From UMGS1696 sp963643035 (GTDB taxonomy: Bacteria > Bacillota > Clostridia > Oscillospirales > CAG-272), in NCBI GenBank assembly GCA_963643035.1, contig CAVIKO010000008.1, forward strand, positions 1 through 64,000: a stretch of DNA of 64,000 nucleotides. Direction: 5' to 3'. The notes under the pieces were generated by a model. It saw only the letters and a program-made list of their open reading frames with translations, did no database searches and was not told where the DNA came from. The position numbers and the translations under genes were made by a program. Below are positions 42,612 through 51,428 of the stretch, in pieces. Position 1 is the stretch's first letter, and each line of letters begins with the position of its first letter.

Positions 42612-43103
42612 GCTGTGCTGCCTTTCTTTGTTTTCTATCGTGCTGCTGTATAGGATCCCGACATCAGAAATCTATTGGAAAAGGCGCCGTTTTTGCATTG
42701 ATTTTCCATGAGCAGTATAGCATACTTTGGTGAAAATGTCAAGTATCCGGCAAGGATTGATCGCATATTTTGATATGCAGCGGATTGTGGCTGTTTTGTA
42801 CCATATATTTTGGCCTTCCAGCAAAAAAATAGAGCTTTAGCGTCTCCGCTTGAAAGAAACGGGTGAGACAATCGCCGGGATAAGATTTTTTGCGTAAAAA
42901 TCTCCAATACCTCTTGCACAAAGTGTGTTTTTTTGGTATACTATGGAAAAGCGTTTTCTGGATTTCCAAAGATGAACCATCCGTTTTCGCAAATATGTTT
43001 ACCATGTCGCACAATGGAGAGCCATACGATCTAGTAGGGCAGAGAACGCGAAATCGGCTGTACAAACGAAACCTATTTTATTGTATAATATCGGAGGAGT
43101 ATC
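42612..43103. other. Intergenic region with promoter for GNAT gene
   Basis: No gene seen. TTGCAC at 42914-42919, a 17-bp spacer and TATACT at 42937-42942 form a plausible plus-strand promoter 160 bp before the acetyltransferase; a TATAAT at about 43083 is closer but has no clear -35. Confidence 0.45.
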
Positions 43104-43601
43104 ATGCCGGATTTACTGGTAAAACTCTATGAACTGCCTGCTCTTTCTCCACTGACGGAGAAACTGGCAGAAAAAAACATCGTCATCCGCCCGCCGATCG
43201 GTCCCGAGAATTACGCCGTGATCGAATGGATCCGGAAGCATTTCGGCGCAGGATGGGCGGGAGAGACGGAGAACGCTTTTTTCCGCAGTCCCAAGAGCGT
43301 CTTTGTCGCCGTCCGGGAAACGACCGATGAAAACGGTGAGGTACATGGTGAGATGCTCGGCTTTGCCTGCTACGATGCGACGGTCAAGGGATTTTTTGGT
43401 CCGACAGGGGTCGATGAAAAGGAACGCGGGCAGGGAATCGGTCAGGCACTGCTGCTTCGTTGTCTCCACGCCATGCACGACGAGGGGTACGGCTACGCCA
43501 TTATCGGGGATGCGGGACCGGTCGATTTTTATCGAAAGTGCTGTGGCGCGGTTGTGATAGAAAATTCTCATCCCGGTGTATATCGCGGAATGCTCCATTG
43601 A
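43104..43601 (+). CDS. GNAT-family N-acetyltransferase
   Basis: 165 residues, start after GGAGGAG. The acetyl-CoA binding signature is at about 105-125: GVDEKERGQGIGQALLLRCL (R/Q-x-x-G-x-G/A form: RGQGIGQALL). The C terminus DAGPVDFYRKCCGAVVIENS is the usual GNAT beta6-alpha4 region. Such proteins acetylate amino groups of small molecules or proteins; the acceptor is not predictable. The gene stands before binding lipoprotein 3, whose promoter overlaps its stop codon, so it is separately regulated. Confidence 0.9.
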   Translation: MPDLLVKLYELPALSPLTEKLAEKNIVIRPPIGPENYAVIEWIRKHFGAGWAGETENAFFRSPKSVFVAVRETTDENGEVHGEMLGFACYDATVKGFFGPTGVDEKERGQGIGQALLLRCLHAMHDEGYGYAIIGDAGPVDFYRKCCGAVVIENSHPGVYRGMLH

Positions 43602-43661
43602 CAAAACGTACAATCTGTGGTATACTATAGACACAAATTATATGTGTAATTACATATGTAA
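43598..43661 (+). promoter_or_regulatory. Promoter and dyad of binding lipoprotein 3
   Basis: TTGACA at 43598-43603, 17 bp, TATACT at 43621-43626. Just downstream, TTACATATGTAA (43650-43661) is a perfect palindrome lying near the transcript start, a possible repressor site. Confidence 0.65.
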
Positions 43662-43678
43662 CCGAAAGGAGCTTACTC

Positions 43679-45154
43679 ATGAAAAAAAGCATCTTGGTTC
43701 TGCTCATCATTGCGCTGCTTCTGCCGACTGTCGCGTCGTGTGGAGCCGGTAATGAAACACAGAAGGAAACCACACAGGAAACTGCTGTAGAATCCACAAC
43801 ACAAACAGAGGCAGAAACGGACTCTCTGGAGGCACGTCTTTCTGTATCGGATGAACTTCCCGAGGCGGATTTTGGCGGGGCAACTTTTTCCATCATCGGT
43901 GACGATGGCTTTGATTACATCTTAGCGGATGAACTGACTGGCGAGGGTGTCAATGATGCCATTTACACACGAAACAAAAATATAGAGGAACGGTTCAATA
44001 TCCTCTTGGACTGTGTCACTTATAGTGAAGACAGCTTCACGTCACAGGCACAGAATGTTGTGCTTTCCGGTGATGATTCCTTCCAGATGATGTCGGGGCA
44101 TATCATCTATTTGGGCATGGCGGCTGTCAATGACATTATGTATAACTGGTATGATCTGCCGCATGTTGATTTCTCGAAACCGTGGTGGTCGTCATCTACG
44201 GAGGATGACCTGCGCTACAAGGATAAGGCGTTCATTGCTATTGGCGACTTTGCGCTGTCCGCTTTGGTAGAAACATATTGTATGTTTTACAACAAAGATA
44301 TGGCAGAGGAGTATTCTCTTCCGGATATGTACGAAATCGTAAATGAGGGAAAGTGGACGATTGATAAGCTGTATGAACTGTGTGACGGTGTCTATACGGA
44401 TTTGGACGGTGACGGAACACGTTCGGATAGCGACCGCTACGCGATGACTACAGACTGCAAGAGCAATGTCAATACCTATCTTTGGGCATTCGGAAAGAAG
44501 ATTGCTACACAGCAGCCTGACTATACCTACAAGCTGGATTACTATGATGAGAAGCTTGTGTCGATTGTGGAAAAGCTCTACAATATGTATTATGAGACGG
44601 ACTATGTTATCTTTGATAAAGATAAGCATGGGAATCAGTACAATGTAGATATTTACGCCGAAGGCAACACACTGTTCTGCAACGGTCTGATTGGCTGGGC
44701 GGTGGAAAGCTTCCGTGATGTGGAATTTGACTATGGTATTATTCCGTATCCGAAGTGGAATGAGGAACAGGAAAATTACTATACGAGCGTGGACGGCGGT
44801 CATGAGGGACTTGCTGTTTTGAAGTCTATCGGCGATCCGGAATTTGTCGGCACCATCTCCGAAGCACTGTGCGCCGAAAGCTGGAAACAGGTGGTTCCCG
44901 CCTATTATGATGTCGCGCTGAAGTTCAAAGGTGCCCGCGATGAGCAGTCTGTCGAAATGCTCGATGCTATCGTGCAGTCCCGTGTGTTCGATTTCGGCTA
45001 TGTGTACGGCGGCTGGGGCTGTGTGTTCTGGATTCAGTACATGATGGAACAGAAATCGAAAGACATCACCTCGTATTACGAAAAGAATTTTGCCTCCTAC
45101 GAAAAGACGATGGAGAAGGTATTCAAAGCGTTTGACGAATATGCCGTAGGTTGA
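43679..45154 (+). CDS. Solute-binding lipoprotein of an ABC importer (3)
   Basis: 491 residues with AAAGGAG at the start. The signal MKKSILVLLIIALLLPTVAS ends at SCG (lipobox VASC), followed by a Thr/Glu linker to residue 50. The mature part follows the same plan as the other two binding proteins here: FGGATFSIIGDDGFDYI, VNDAIYTRNKNIEERFNILL, DFSKPWWSSS, DLDGDGTRSDSDRYAM, DVEFDYGIIPYPKWNEEQEN, and SEALCAESWKQVVPAYYDVA. It is followed, after a hairpin, by a TIM-barrel sugar isomerase, which supports a sugar ligand. There are no permease genes nearby. The three paralogues may share one permease/ATPase set located elsewhere. Confidence 0.87.
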   Translation: MKKSILVLLIIALLLPTVASCGAGNETQKETTQETAVESTTQTEAETDSLEARLSVSDELPEADFGGATFSIIGDDGFDYILADELTGEGVNDAIYTRNKNIEERFNILLDCVTYSEDSFTSQAQNVVLSGDDSFQMMSGHIIYLGMAAVNDIMYNWYDLPHVDFSKPWWSSSTEDDLRYKDKAFIAIGDFALSALVETYCMFYNKDMAEEYSLPDMYEIVNEGKWTIDKLYELCDGVYTDLDGDGTRSDSDRYAMTTDCKSNVNTYLWAFGKKIATQQPDYTYKLDYYDEKLVSIVEKLYNMYYETDYVIFDKDKHGNQYNVDIYAEGNTLFCNGLIGWAVESFRDVEFDYGIIPYPKWNEEQENYYTSVDGGHEGLAVLKSIGDPEFVGTISEALCAESWKQVVPAYYDVALKFKGARDEQSVEMLDAIVQSRVFDFGYVYGGWGCVFWIQYMMEQKSKDITSYYEKNFASYEKTMEKVFKAFDEYAVG

Positions 45155-45172
45155 TGTGCATAAATAACAATG

Positions 45173-45207
45173 TGGGAGGGAAGCACCGCTTACCCTCCCA
45201 TGGTTTT
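45173..45207 (+). terminator. Hairpin between lipoprotein and isomerase genes
   Basis: TGGGAGGG pairs with CCCTCCCA, then TGGTTTTAT. A weak terminator or message-stabilising element. Confidence 0.6.
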
Positions 45208-45229
45208 ATTTGGATGAAGGAGAAACACC

Positions 45230-46129
45230 ATGTTTGACATCAAGATCGGAACCCTCATTCCTGTGATGCAGGCGAAAAAAGCCATCCCCATGCTCAACAA
45301 AAAAGGTTTTGAATCCTACGAGTTGGATTTTGCGGGTGTGGATATGGAAAAGCTGGACTTTGCAGCGCTTGCCGACGAAATCCTCCCGATGCTGGACGGT
45401 AGAGAGATTTCCGCGGTCGGTTATTACCGCAACCCACTCCAGAGTGAAGCGGACAGAGACGGACTCACAAAACTGGTCCGGAATTTGTCCACACTCCAAT
45501 GCCATGTGATCGGTGCGTTCGCAGGCGGCAATCCTGCAAAATCGATTCCCGATACGATTCAGGAGTTTCGCACCGTCTGGGAGCCGATCGCAGCTCTGGC
45601 AGAGGAGCGCGGCGTAAAGATTGGTTTTGAAGGCTGCGGCGGCGGATGGTGGGGAGGCAGCCACAATATCGCCTACTGTCCGGATGCGTGGGATCTGATG
45701 TTTGAAGCGGTGCCAAGCGGTGCGCTTGGCCTAGAGTGGGAACCGTGCCATGCTATCGAGGGGCTTGCCGATCCCGTCATGCAACTCAGACATTACGCAA
45801 AGCGCGTTGTGCATATTCATGGCAAGGACGGTACCGTCGCGTGGGATGTGATCCGTGAACACGGCATCCATACCAGTCATCCGTATTGCTGGAATCGGAC
45901 GCCGGGCTTCGGTGATACCAACTGGTCGGATATTTTTACGATTCTGCTCCAGAACGGCTTTGTCGGTGCGTGCGATATAGAGGGCTACCACGATCCCGTA
46001 CACTTTGACGATATGGAGTGGACGGCGCAGGTCACGTCTCTCGATTATTTGAAACGGTGCCGCGGCGGCATCGAGTATTTCTACGGTCCGGAAGAGATTC
46101 GAGGATACCAGGGTAAACGTAAAAAATAA
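45230..46129 (+). CDS. Sugar isomerase/epimerase, xylose-isomerase-like TIM barrel
   Basis: 299 residues, start after AAGGAGAAA. It belongs to the AP_endonuc_2/xylose isomerase-like superfamily. Barrel strand ends with likely metal ligands are visible: GVKIGFEGCGGG (Glu), LGLEWEPCHAIE (Glu), VVHIHGKDGTV (His), and GACDIEGYHDP (Glu/His near the C-terminal side). Family members isomerise or epimerise ketoses such as tagatose, fructose or inosose. The neighbouring binding lipoprotein suggests that the two serve one sugar pathway. The exact reaction is open. Confidence 0.87.
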   Translation: MFDIKIGTLIPVMQAKKAIPMLNKKGFESYELDFAGVDMEKLDFAALADEILPMLDGREISAVGYYRNPLQSEADRDGLTKLVRNLSTLQCHVIGAFAGGNPAKSIPDTIQEFRTVWEPIAALAEERGVKIGFEGCGGGWWGGSHNIAYCPDAWDLMFEAVPSGALGLEWEPCHAIEGLADPVMQLRHYAKRVVHIHGKDGTVAWDVIREHGIHTSHPYCWNRTPGFGDTNWSDIFTILLQNGFVGACDIEGYHDPVHFDDMEWTAQVTSLDYLKRCRGGIEYFYGPEEIRGYQGKRKK

Positions 46130-46133
46130 CAGG

Positions 46134-46178
46134 AAAAAGCGGAGTTCCCGTCTGAAAACGGGATCTCCGCTCTGTTTT
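46134..46178. terminator. Bidirectional terminator
   Basis: GCGGAGTTCCCGT pairs with ACGGGATCTCCGC; A run on the left and T-rich on the right serve convergent genes on both sides. Confidence 0.85.
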
Positions 46179-46190
46179 ATGCCGCATGTG

Positions 46191-47366
46191 TTATTTCTCA
46201 ATCGGATGCTCGGCAATGAACCGTTCGAGACGGTCGAGAGCTTTCGAAATATGCTCGACGGAATAGGCATAGGATATGCGCACATATCCCTCGCCGCAGT
46301 CGCCAAACGCCGACCCGGGTACGACAGCCAGCTTATAATCGTATAAGAGCTTTTCGCAGAACGCCTCGCTTGTCATACCAAACGGCTTGATGTTCGGGAA
46401 TACATAGAAGGAGCCTTCAGGATCAAAGCATTCAATGCCGAGCCCATGCAGACCATTTACGAGGAAGCGACGGCGGCGATTGTATTCTGCTTTCATCATT
46501 GCGATGTCTTCATCACCGTTGTGCAGAGCCTCAATGGCGGCAAACTGGGAGGTCGTCGGTGCGCTCATGATAGCGTACTGGTGGATTTTCAGCATCTGTT
46601 TTGCAAGCGGTGCCGGGGCAGTCAGATAGCCAAGTCGCCATCCTGTCATTGCATAGGATTTTGAAAAGCCGCTTGTGACGATCGTCCGCTCACGCATTCC
46701 GGGAATGTTCGCCGGGGACACGTGGTGTCCGGTGTAGGTCAGCTCGCCGTAGATTTCGTCGGACAGCACCATGATGTTCGTGTCTGCAAGCACCTCGGCG
46801 ATCGCACAGAGATCCTCGCGGGTCATAATAGCTCCGGTCGGATTGTTGGGGAAGGGCAGGACGAGCAGCTTTGTCTTGTCGGTGATGGCAGCTCGGAGCG
46901 CGTCGGCGGTGAGCTTGAAATCATCCTCCTCGCGCGTTTGGATGAATACGGGCTTGCCGTGGGCCAGTTCCGCAATCGGGCCATAGCACACGAAAGCGGG
47001 TTGCGGAACAATCACCTCGTCGCCCGGCTCGAGGAGTGCGCGCATGGTCAGGTCGATTGCCTCACTGCCGCCGACGGTCACGACAATTTCTGTCGCGGGA
47101 TCGTAGTGCAGATCAAATCGGCGTTCGAGATACGCGGCGATCTCCCGGCGCAGATCGGAAAGTCCGGCGTTAGCAGTATAGTACGTTTTGCCCTTCTCCA
47201 GACTTTCAATTCCGGCGACGCGAATGTGCCATGGCGTGACAAAGTCCGGTTCGCCGACCGTAAGCCCGACCACATCGTCCATGCCAGAGAGCATATCAAA
47301 GAATTTACGAATACCGGAGGGCTTGATGTCCTGTACATTAGCGGAAAGGATTTTCGCGTATTCCAT
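46191..47366 (-). CDS. PLP-dependent aminotransferase, class I/II
   Basis: 391 residues, family-typical. PLP-binding landmarks: GGSEAIDLTMRALLEPGDEV (cofactor phosphate loop), NNPTGAIM (the NNPTG motif), SDEIYGELTY (Asp and Tyr contacting the pyridine ring), IVTSGFSKSYAMTGWRLGYL (lysine forming the Schiff base) and the substrate-carboxylate Arg in GYVRISYAYS. It resembles the aspartate/aromatic or PatA-like group. The start codon overlaps the stop of the Lrp-type regulator gene by one base (TGATG), so both form one operon; amino-acid-responsive control is likely. Confidence 0.93.
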   Translation of the reverse strand: MEYAKILSANVQDIKPSGIRKFFDMLSGMDDVVGLTVGEPDFVTPWHIRVAGIESLEKGKTYYTANAGLSDLRREIAAYLERRFDLHYDPATEIVVTVGGSEAIDLTMRALLEPGDEVIVPQPAFVCYGPIAELAHGKPVFIQTREEDDFKLTADALRAAITDKTKLLVLPFPNNPTGAIMTREDLCAIAEVLADTNIMVLSDEIYGELTYTGHHVSPANIPGMRERTIVTSGFSKSYAMTGWRLGYLTAPAPLAKQMLKIHQYAIMSAPTTSQFAAIEALHNGDEDIAMMKAEYNRRRRFLVNGLHGLGIECFDPEGSFYVFPNIKPFGMTSEAFCEKLLYDYKLAVVPGSAFGDCGEGYVRISYAYSVEHISKALDRLERFIAEHPIEK

Positions 47367-47842
47367 CAGACAATATTTCCTCTCTCATCCACCGGGATCG
47401 CGCCGAAAATCACGCCTTTATCCTTGTATTTCCGCAGTACGAAATGGGTAGCGGTCGACGTCACATCCTCGATGGTGGCGAGCTTTTCCGCGACAAAGAG
47501 TGCAACCTCGCGCATTGTTTTTCCCTCGATCAGCACGGCAAGATCAAAACTGCCGGACATGAGGTAGAGGCTCTCCACTTCCGGATAATTGTAGATTTTT
47601 TGCGCCACATGGTCGTAGCCGCGATCTCTCTGCGGTGTGATTTTCAACTCAATCAAGGCGGAGACGTGCTCCTTTTCGGTCTTGTCCCAGTCAATGAGGG
47701 TTTTGTAGCCGAGGATTACGCCGTCATGCTCATATTTCGCGATCATGTTTTTAATGTCGCCGACTTCTTTGTCGAGCATCAGCGCGATTTTCTCCGGTGT
47801 CAGACGGGAATCGTTTTCGATCAGTTTCAGAATTTCGGTCAT
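47366..47842 (-). CDS. Lrp/AsnC-family transcriptional regulator
   Basis: 158 residues from the ATG at 47840-47842, which has GGAGG upstream; an open frame further upstream lacks any ribosome site. An N-terminal winged helix-turn-helix (ENDSRLTPEKIALMLDKEVG, DIKNMIAKYEHDGVILGY) is joined to a RAM/ligand domain (ALIELKITPQRDRGYDHVAQ, ESLYLMSGSFDLAVLIEGKT, VTSTATHFVLRKYKDKG). Such proteins form octamers and sense amino acids. Coupled by overlap to the aminotransferase, which it probably regulates together with itself. Confidence 0.92.
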   Translation of the reverse strand: MTEILKLIENDSRLTPEKIALMLDKEVGDIKNMIAKYEHDGVILGYKTLIDWDKTEKEHVSALIELKITPQRDRGYDHVAQKIYNYPEVESLYLMSGSFDLAVLIEGKTMREVALFVAEKLATIEDVTSTATHFVLRKYKDKGVIFGAIPVDERGNIV

Positions 47843-47994
47843 AGGTTCCTCCAGTTTTCTGTTTGCGTTTTCATGGAAATGTGCTGAATCTATCGGAATA
47901 TTGTTCGTAACAAAACACCCGTATGGATGGCTTTTGATGTAAAAGCAACCTCGCATCAGCGGTTTTCCTTGGGAAACGGCTTTCTTTGGAACGG

Positions 47995-49632
47995 TCAATT
48001 GCCGCCGTTTTTCTGGACGCGCGAGAGAATGTGTTCGAGGCTGAGTCCGTACTTTTCCGCAATGTCACGCGCATAGCTTTTGCCATCCGGACGTGCGCGC
48101 AGGATCTTGAAACTGCGGCTGCCTTTGTCGATCGCTGCGACGAGATTGTCGATCTTTACGCCGCCTTTGGGTACACACGTCGCGTTGATCTCGTCCACAC
48201 TGGCGGCAAGATCGTGTAGGTGAGTAGAGAAGATCCCGCGGCAGCGAACCATTGAAAAACCTTGCAATACTTCGGAGGCGATGTACGCGCCTTCAAACGA
48301 GCCGGTGGAGGAGAGGGATTCGTCGAGCAGTACCAGGCTGTCCTCCGTGACCTCTTCAAAAATCGCACCGAGCCGGGAGCATTCCTCACCCAGCCGTCCT
48401 TTGTCGATAGTGTCTTCGCTGCCAGTCGGGAAATGGGTGAAGATCTGGTCGCACGGGCTGATAACGCATTCGTCCGCACATACCGGGAGTCCAAGCTGCG
48501 CCATGACAAATGCGATGCCGACCGCACAGGTAATAACGGATTTGCCGCCGCGGTTCGGTCCGGTCAGTACGTAAATCATGCCATCCTCGTCAAAGGTGAA
48601 ATCGTTCGGGATCACAGGCGTGTCGAGCTTGGCGGCGACGATGGGATTGCACAGTGCCTTTGCTGTGAATTTTTTCTCCGCCATCGGCGCGATTACAGGA
48701 GAGACAAGGCTGCAGCCTTTATTTTTGAGCTTCACAAGAAGCTCTGTCGCCTTGGTCACAAACTCAATCTCCGGCATCATGCGAATGAGAAAGTCCGTGT
48801 TTTCCAGCACATACATTTGGATGACCTTTTTCCATGCACGGATGGAGGAGCGGAACACATCATTGATGGCACCGTTGAAGGCGTTTGCGAGGGCGAGCTG
48901 CTGGTTGTCCGCCTGTCCCTTGCGGAAGGGAATGAGCGGTGCGATACAGGTCATTTCGTCCGATTTAAAGTCGAGCCGGAGCATCTTGTCGAGCAGTTCT
49001 CCCGATTTGAACGGTTCGTTGTTCATCGACAGAACGCCCGCCTTGTCTGCGCGCAGCTGAGAATCGAGATTCACGCCGATGGTGATCGATTTGATCTCGC
49101 GCACACGGGAAGTCAGCTCCGTCAGCCGTTCGTTCAAATCGCGATAGTATTCGCTGGCGGTCAGCACGTTGATCCGCTCGGCAAATCGACGGAATGCGAC
49201 GCTCTTGAATTTCGTCGCAAGCGGCAGGAGGTTGTTTTTTAAAAGATCAAGCAGGGAGGTGTAGATTTCCACCTCGGTGATGCTGTATAAATATGCTTCT
49301 GTGGATGCCGCCGATTCCGCACCCATCCGCCTCAGTTCCGTGATGTCGTTGAGCAGCGGGATCATTTTCGTGAGAATGTGGGATAACTCCGGATTTTCCA
49401 TCATGTCGGCAAACGTACTCTGACGATAGAGGATCACTTCGGGATCTGCCGTGTAAAACGAGCCGAAATCACACGTTTTCAGATCCATCAGGTAGTAAAG
49501 CTCCAGCTGCTCTGCGGTTTGGGAGGTCAGATGAGCCAGTTCCTCACCGATAGAATGCCTGCGCAGACTGTCCGCGTCCGGATATAATAAACTGATGTCG
49601 GAGGTATCAATGATGTTGTTTGTTTCCGCCAT
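47995..49632 (-). CDS. MutS-like DNA mismatch-repair ATPase (short form)
   Basis: 545 residues. The C-terminal ATPase domain is clear: GPNRGGKSVITCAV (Walker A), DECVISPCDQIFTHFPTGSE, LGEECSRLGAIFE, SLVLLDESLSSTGSFEGAYI (Walker B) and FSTHLHDLA. The N-terminal ~300 residues are helical lever/core-like. The mismatch-recognition and connector domains of MutS (first ~250 residues) are absent, so it does not bind mismatches in the MutS1 way. It also lacks a Smr nuclease domain, unlike MutS2. Such short forms are common in Clostridia and poorly known. The gene ends about 150 bp before the Lrp regulator on the same strand, with its own start behind AAGGGG. Confidence 0.85.
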   Translation of the reverse strand: MAETNNIIDTSDISLLYPDADSLRRHSIGEELAHLTSQTAEQLELYYLMDLKTCDFGSFYTADPEVILYRQSTFADMMENPELSHILTKMIPLLNDITELRRMGAESAASTEAYLYSITEVEIYTSLLDLLKNNLLPLATKFKSVAFRRFAERINVLTASEYYRDLNERLTELTSRVREIKSITIGVNLDSQLRADKAGVLSMNNEPFKSGELLDKMLRLDFKSDEMTCIAPLIPFRKGQADNQQLALANAFNGAINDVFRSSIRAWKKVIQMYVLENTDFLIRMMPEIEFVTKATELLVKLKNKGCSLVSPVIAPMAEKKFTAKALCNPIVAAKLDTPVIPNDFTFDEDGMIYVLTGPNRGGKSVITCAVGIAFVMAQLGLPVCADECVISPCDQIFTHFPTGSEDTIDKGRLGEECSRLGAIFEEVTEDSLVLLDESLSSTGSFEGAYIASEVLQGFSMVRCRGIFSTHLHDLAASVDEINATCVPKGGVKIDNLVAAIDKGSRSFKILRARPDGKSYARDIAEKYGLSLEHILSRVQKNGGN

Positions 49633-49816
49633 AGGGTAGCCCCTTTCCGTATCTGTATAGGAAATCTGTCCCCGTTTGCATACGGAAACAGGTACACACG
49701 ATAATTATACTAGAATATTATAGCATATCAAGCTGTAGAGAACAAGGGGTATCGCGCAAAATTTACATTTTTATAGAATCACGGTGTCATGTGCGCGAAT
49801 TTTACCGGATATGCTA

Positions 49817-49845
49817 TTGACAAAGCGCGCGATATGTTGTATTAT
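49817..49845 (+). promoter_or_regulatory. Promoter of uronate isomerase operon
   Basis: TTGACA at 49817-49822, 17 bp, TATTAT at 49840-49845, about 110 bases before the start. The interval 49633-49816 holds AT-rich sequence without genes. Confidence 0.75.
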
Positions 49846-49957
49846 GATACCATGTATATTTGCCGCTGTTTCCAAAAAAAACGAATGGCGGCACGCCATT
49901 TTTTAAGGACGCCCCGCATATACGGCTTTCTTTTGATATGAAAGGATGAATGAATCC

Positions 49958-51380
49958 ATGAAAACATTTATGGGAAAGAATTTTCTTCTGAACAACGAGA
50001 CGGCAAAGATTCTCTACCACACCTATGCCGCCAAACTTCCGATCATCGACTACCACTGCCACGTGCCGNNNNNNNNNNGCGGAGGACAAGCAGTACGAGA
50101 ATCTGACAGAACTGTGGCTCGGCGGAGACCATTACAAATGGAGAGCTATCCGCAGTGCCGGTATTGAAGAAAAATATATCACCGGGGATGCGTCCGATTA
50201 CGAAAAATTCCGCGCCTATGCGGCTGTGATGCCCTTGCTTATTGGCAATCCGCTTTACCACTGGACGCACCTCGAACTGAAGCGGTTTTTTGACTGCGAC
50301 CTGATCCTAGGACCGGATACCTGTGACGAAATCTGGAACCTGACCGCAAAACGGCTTGCTTCTCCCGATATGTCCGTGCGCAATCTTATCAAAAAAAGCC
50401 ATGTGGATGTTCTCTGTACCACGGATGATCCGGCGGATTCCCTCGAATACCACAAGCAATTGGCAGCCGACGACAGTTTTGCCACCGCTGTATATCCTGC
50501 GTTCCGACCGGACAAATGTTTCAATATCAATAAGCCCGGTCTGCGTGCATATTACGATAGGCTTGGTGCTGCTGCCGGCGTGGAGATCAAGAATGTTGCC
50601 AGCTTGAAGGAAGCACTGAAAAAACGCATCAACTATTTTGCGTCTTTGGGATGCCGTACCGCGGACCATGGACTGGACGAATATCCGATGTTTGTCGCGC
50701 CGAATCCGTATGCTGTGGAAAAGGCAATGGAGACTGCGCTGCAGAGCGACGGCGCGGATGTGACGCCGGAGATGCTTTCCGTGTTTAAGACAGGGATGCT
50801 CCAGTTCCTCGCCGCCGAATACGCGCGTCAGGGCTGGGTGATGCAGTTCCACATGGGCGTATACCGGAACGCAAATACCAATATGTACAGGAAGATCGGT
50901 CCGGATACCGGTTTTGATACAATCGGAACGAACGACATCTCCTCTATCATCGCTCTGCTTGACAGTATGGAATCGGGAGAGGGACTGCCGCGTACCATTC
51001 TTTACTCCATCGATCCCACGCAGAACGCTGCCATCGGTTCCATGATCGGATGCTTCCAGACCTCCGGTGAAGGTTTCCCAAAAGTGATGCAGGGATCCGC
51101 ATGGTGGTTCAATGATACCATCGACGGTATGCGTGCGCAGATGAAGCAGCTTGCAAACCTGTCCGTGTTCGGCAAATTTCTCGGGATGCTCACCGACTCC
51201 CGCAGCTTCACCTCCTATCCGCGCCACGAATACTTCCGCCGAATCCTATGCAGCGTGATCGGCGAATGGGTAGAGGACGGACTGTATCCAGACGATTGGG
51301 AGACACTTGCACAGCTTGTCTGCGACATCTGCTACAACAATACGAAGAATTTCTTCGGCTTTCAGATCGCGGAGAAATAA
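49958..51380 (+). CDS. uxaC: Uronate isomerase (glucuronate isomerase), gene split by a 10-N gap
   Basis: About 470 residues. Converts D-glucuronate to fructuronate and D-galacturonate to tagaturonate in the cytoplasm. Landmarks: MGKNFLLNNETAKILYHTYA, LPIIDYHCHV (metal His-x-His), AEDKQYENLTELWLGGDHYK, AIRSAGIEEKYITGD, DVLCTTDDPADSLEYHKQLA, WVMQFHMGVYRNANT (His), and LTDSRSFTSYPRHEYFRRIL near the C terminus. At 50069-50078 ten N interrupt the frame: the left part is in frame 2 and the right in frame 3. Relatives have a short KEI-like stretch here, so nine or twelve true bases would restore one frame. Treated as one intact gene. Start chosen at 49958 behind GAAAGGA. Confidence 0.93.
50069..50078. 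other. Assembly gap (10 N)
   Basis: Gap inside uxaC just after the DYHCHV motif. Its stated length breaks the frame, so it is nominal. Confidence 0.99.
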
Positions 51381-51428
51381 ATGCGGCACGCCCTGTCCCG
51401 GATTTTACATCATAAGGAAAGAATGACA

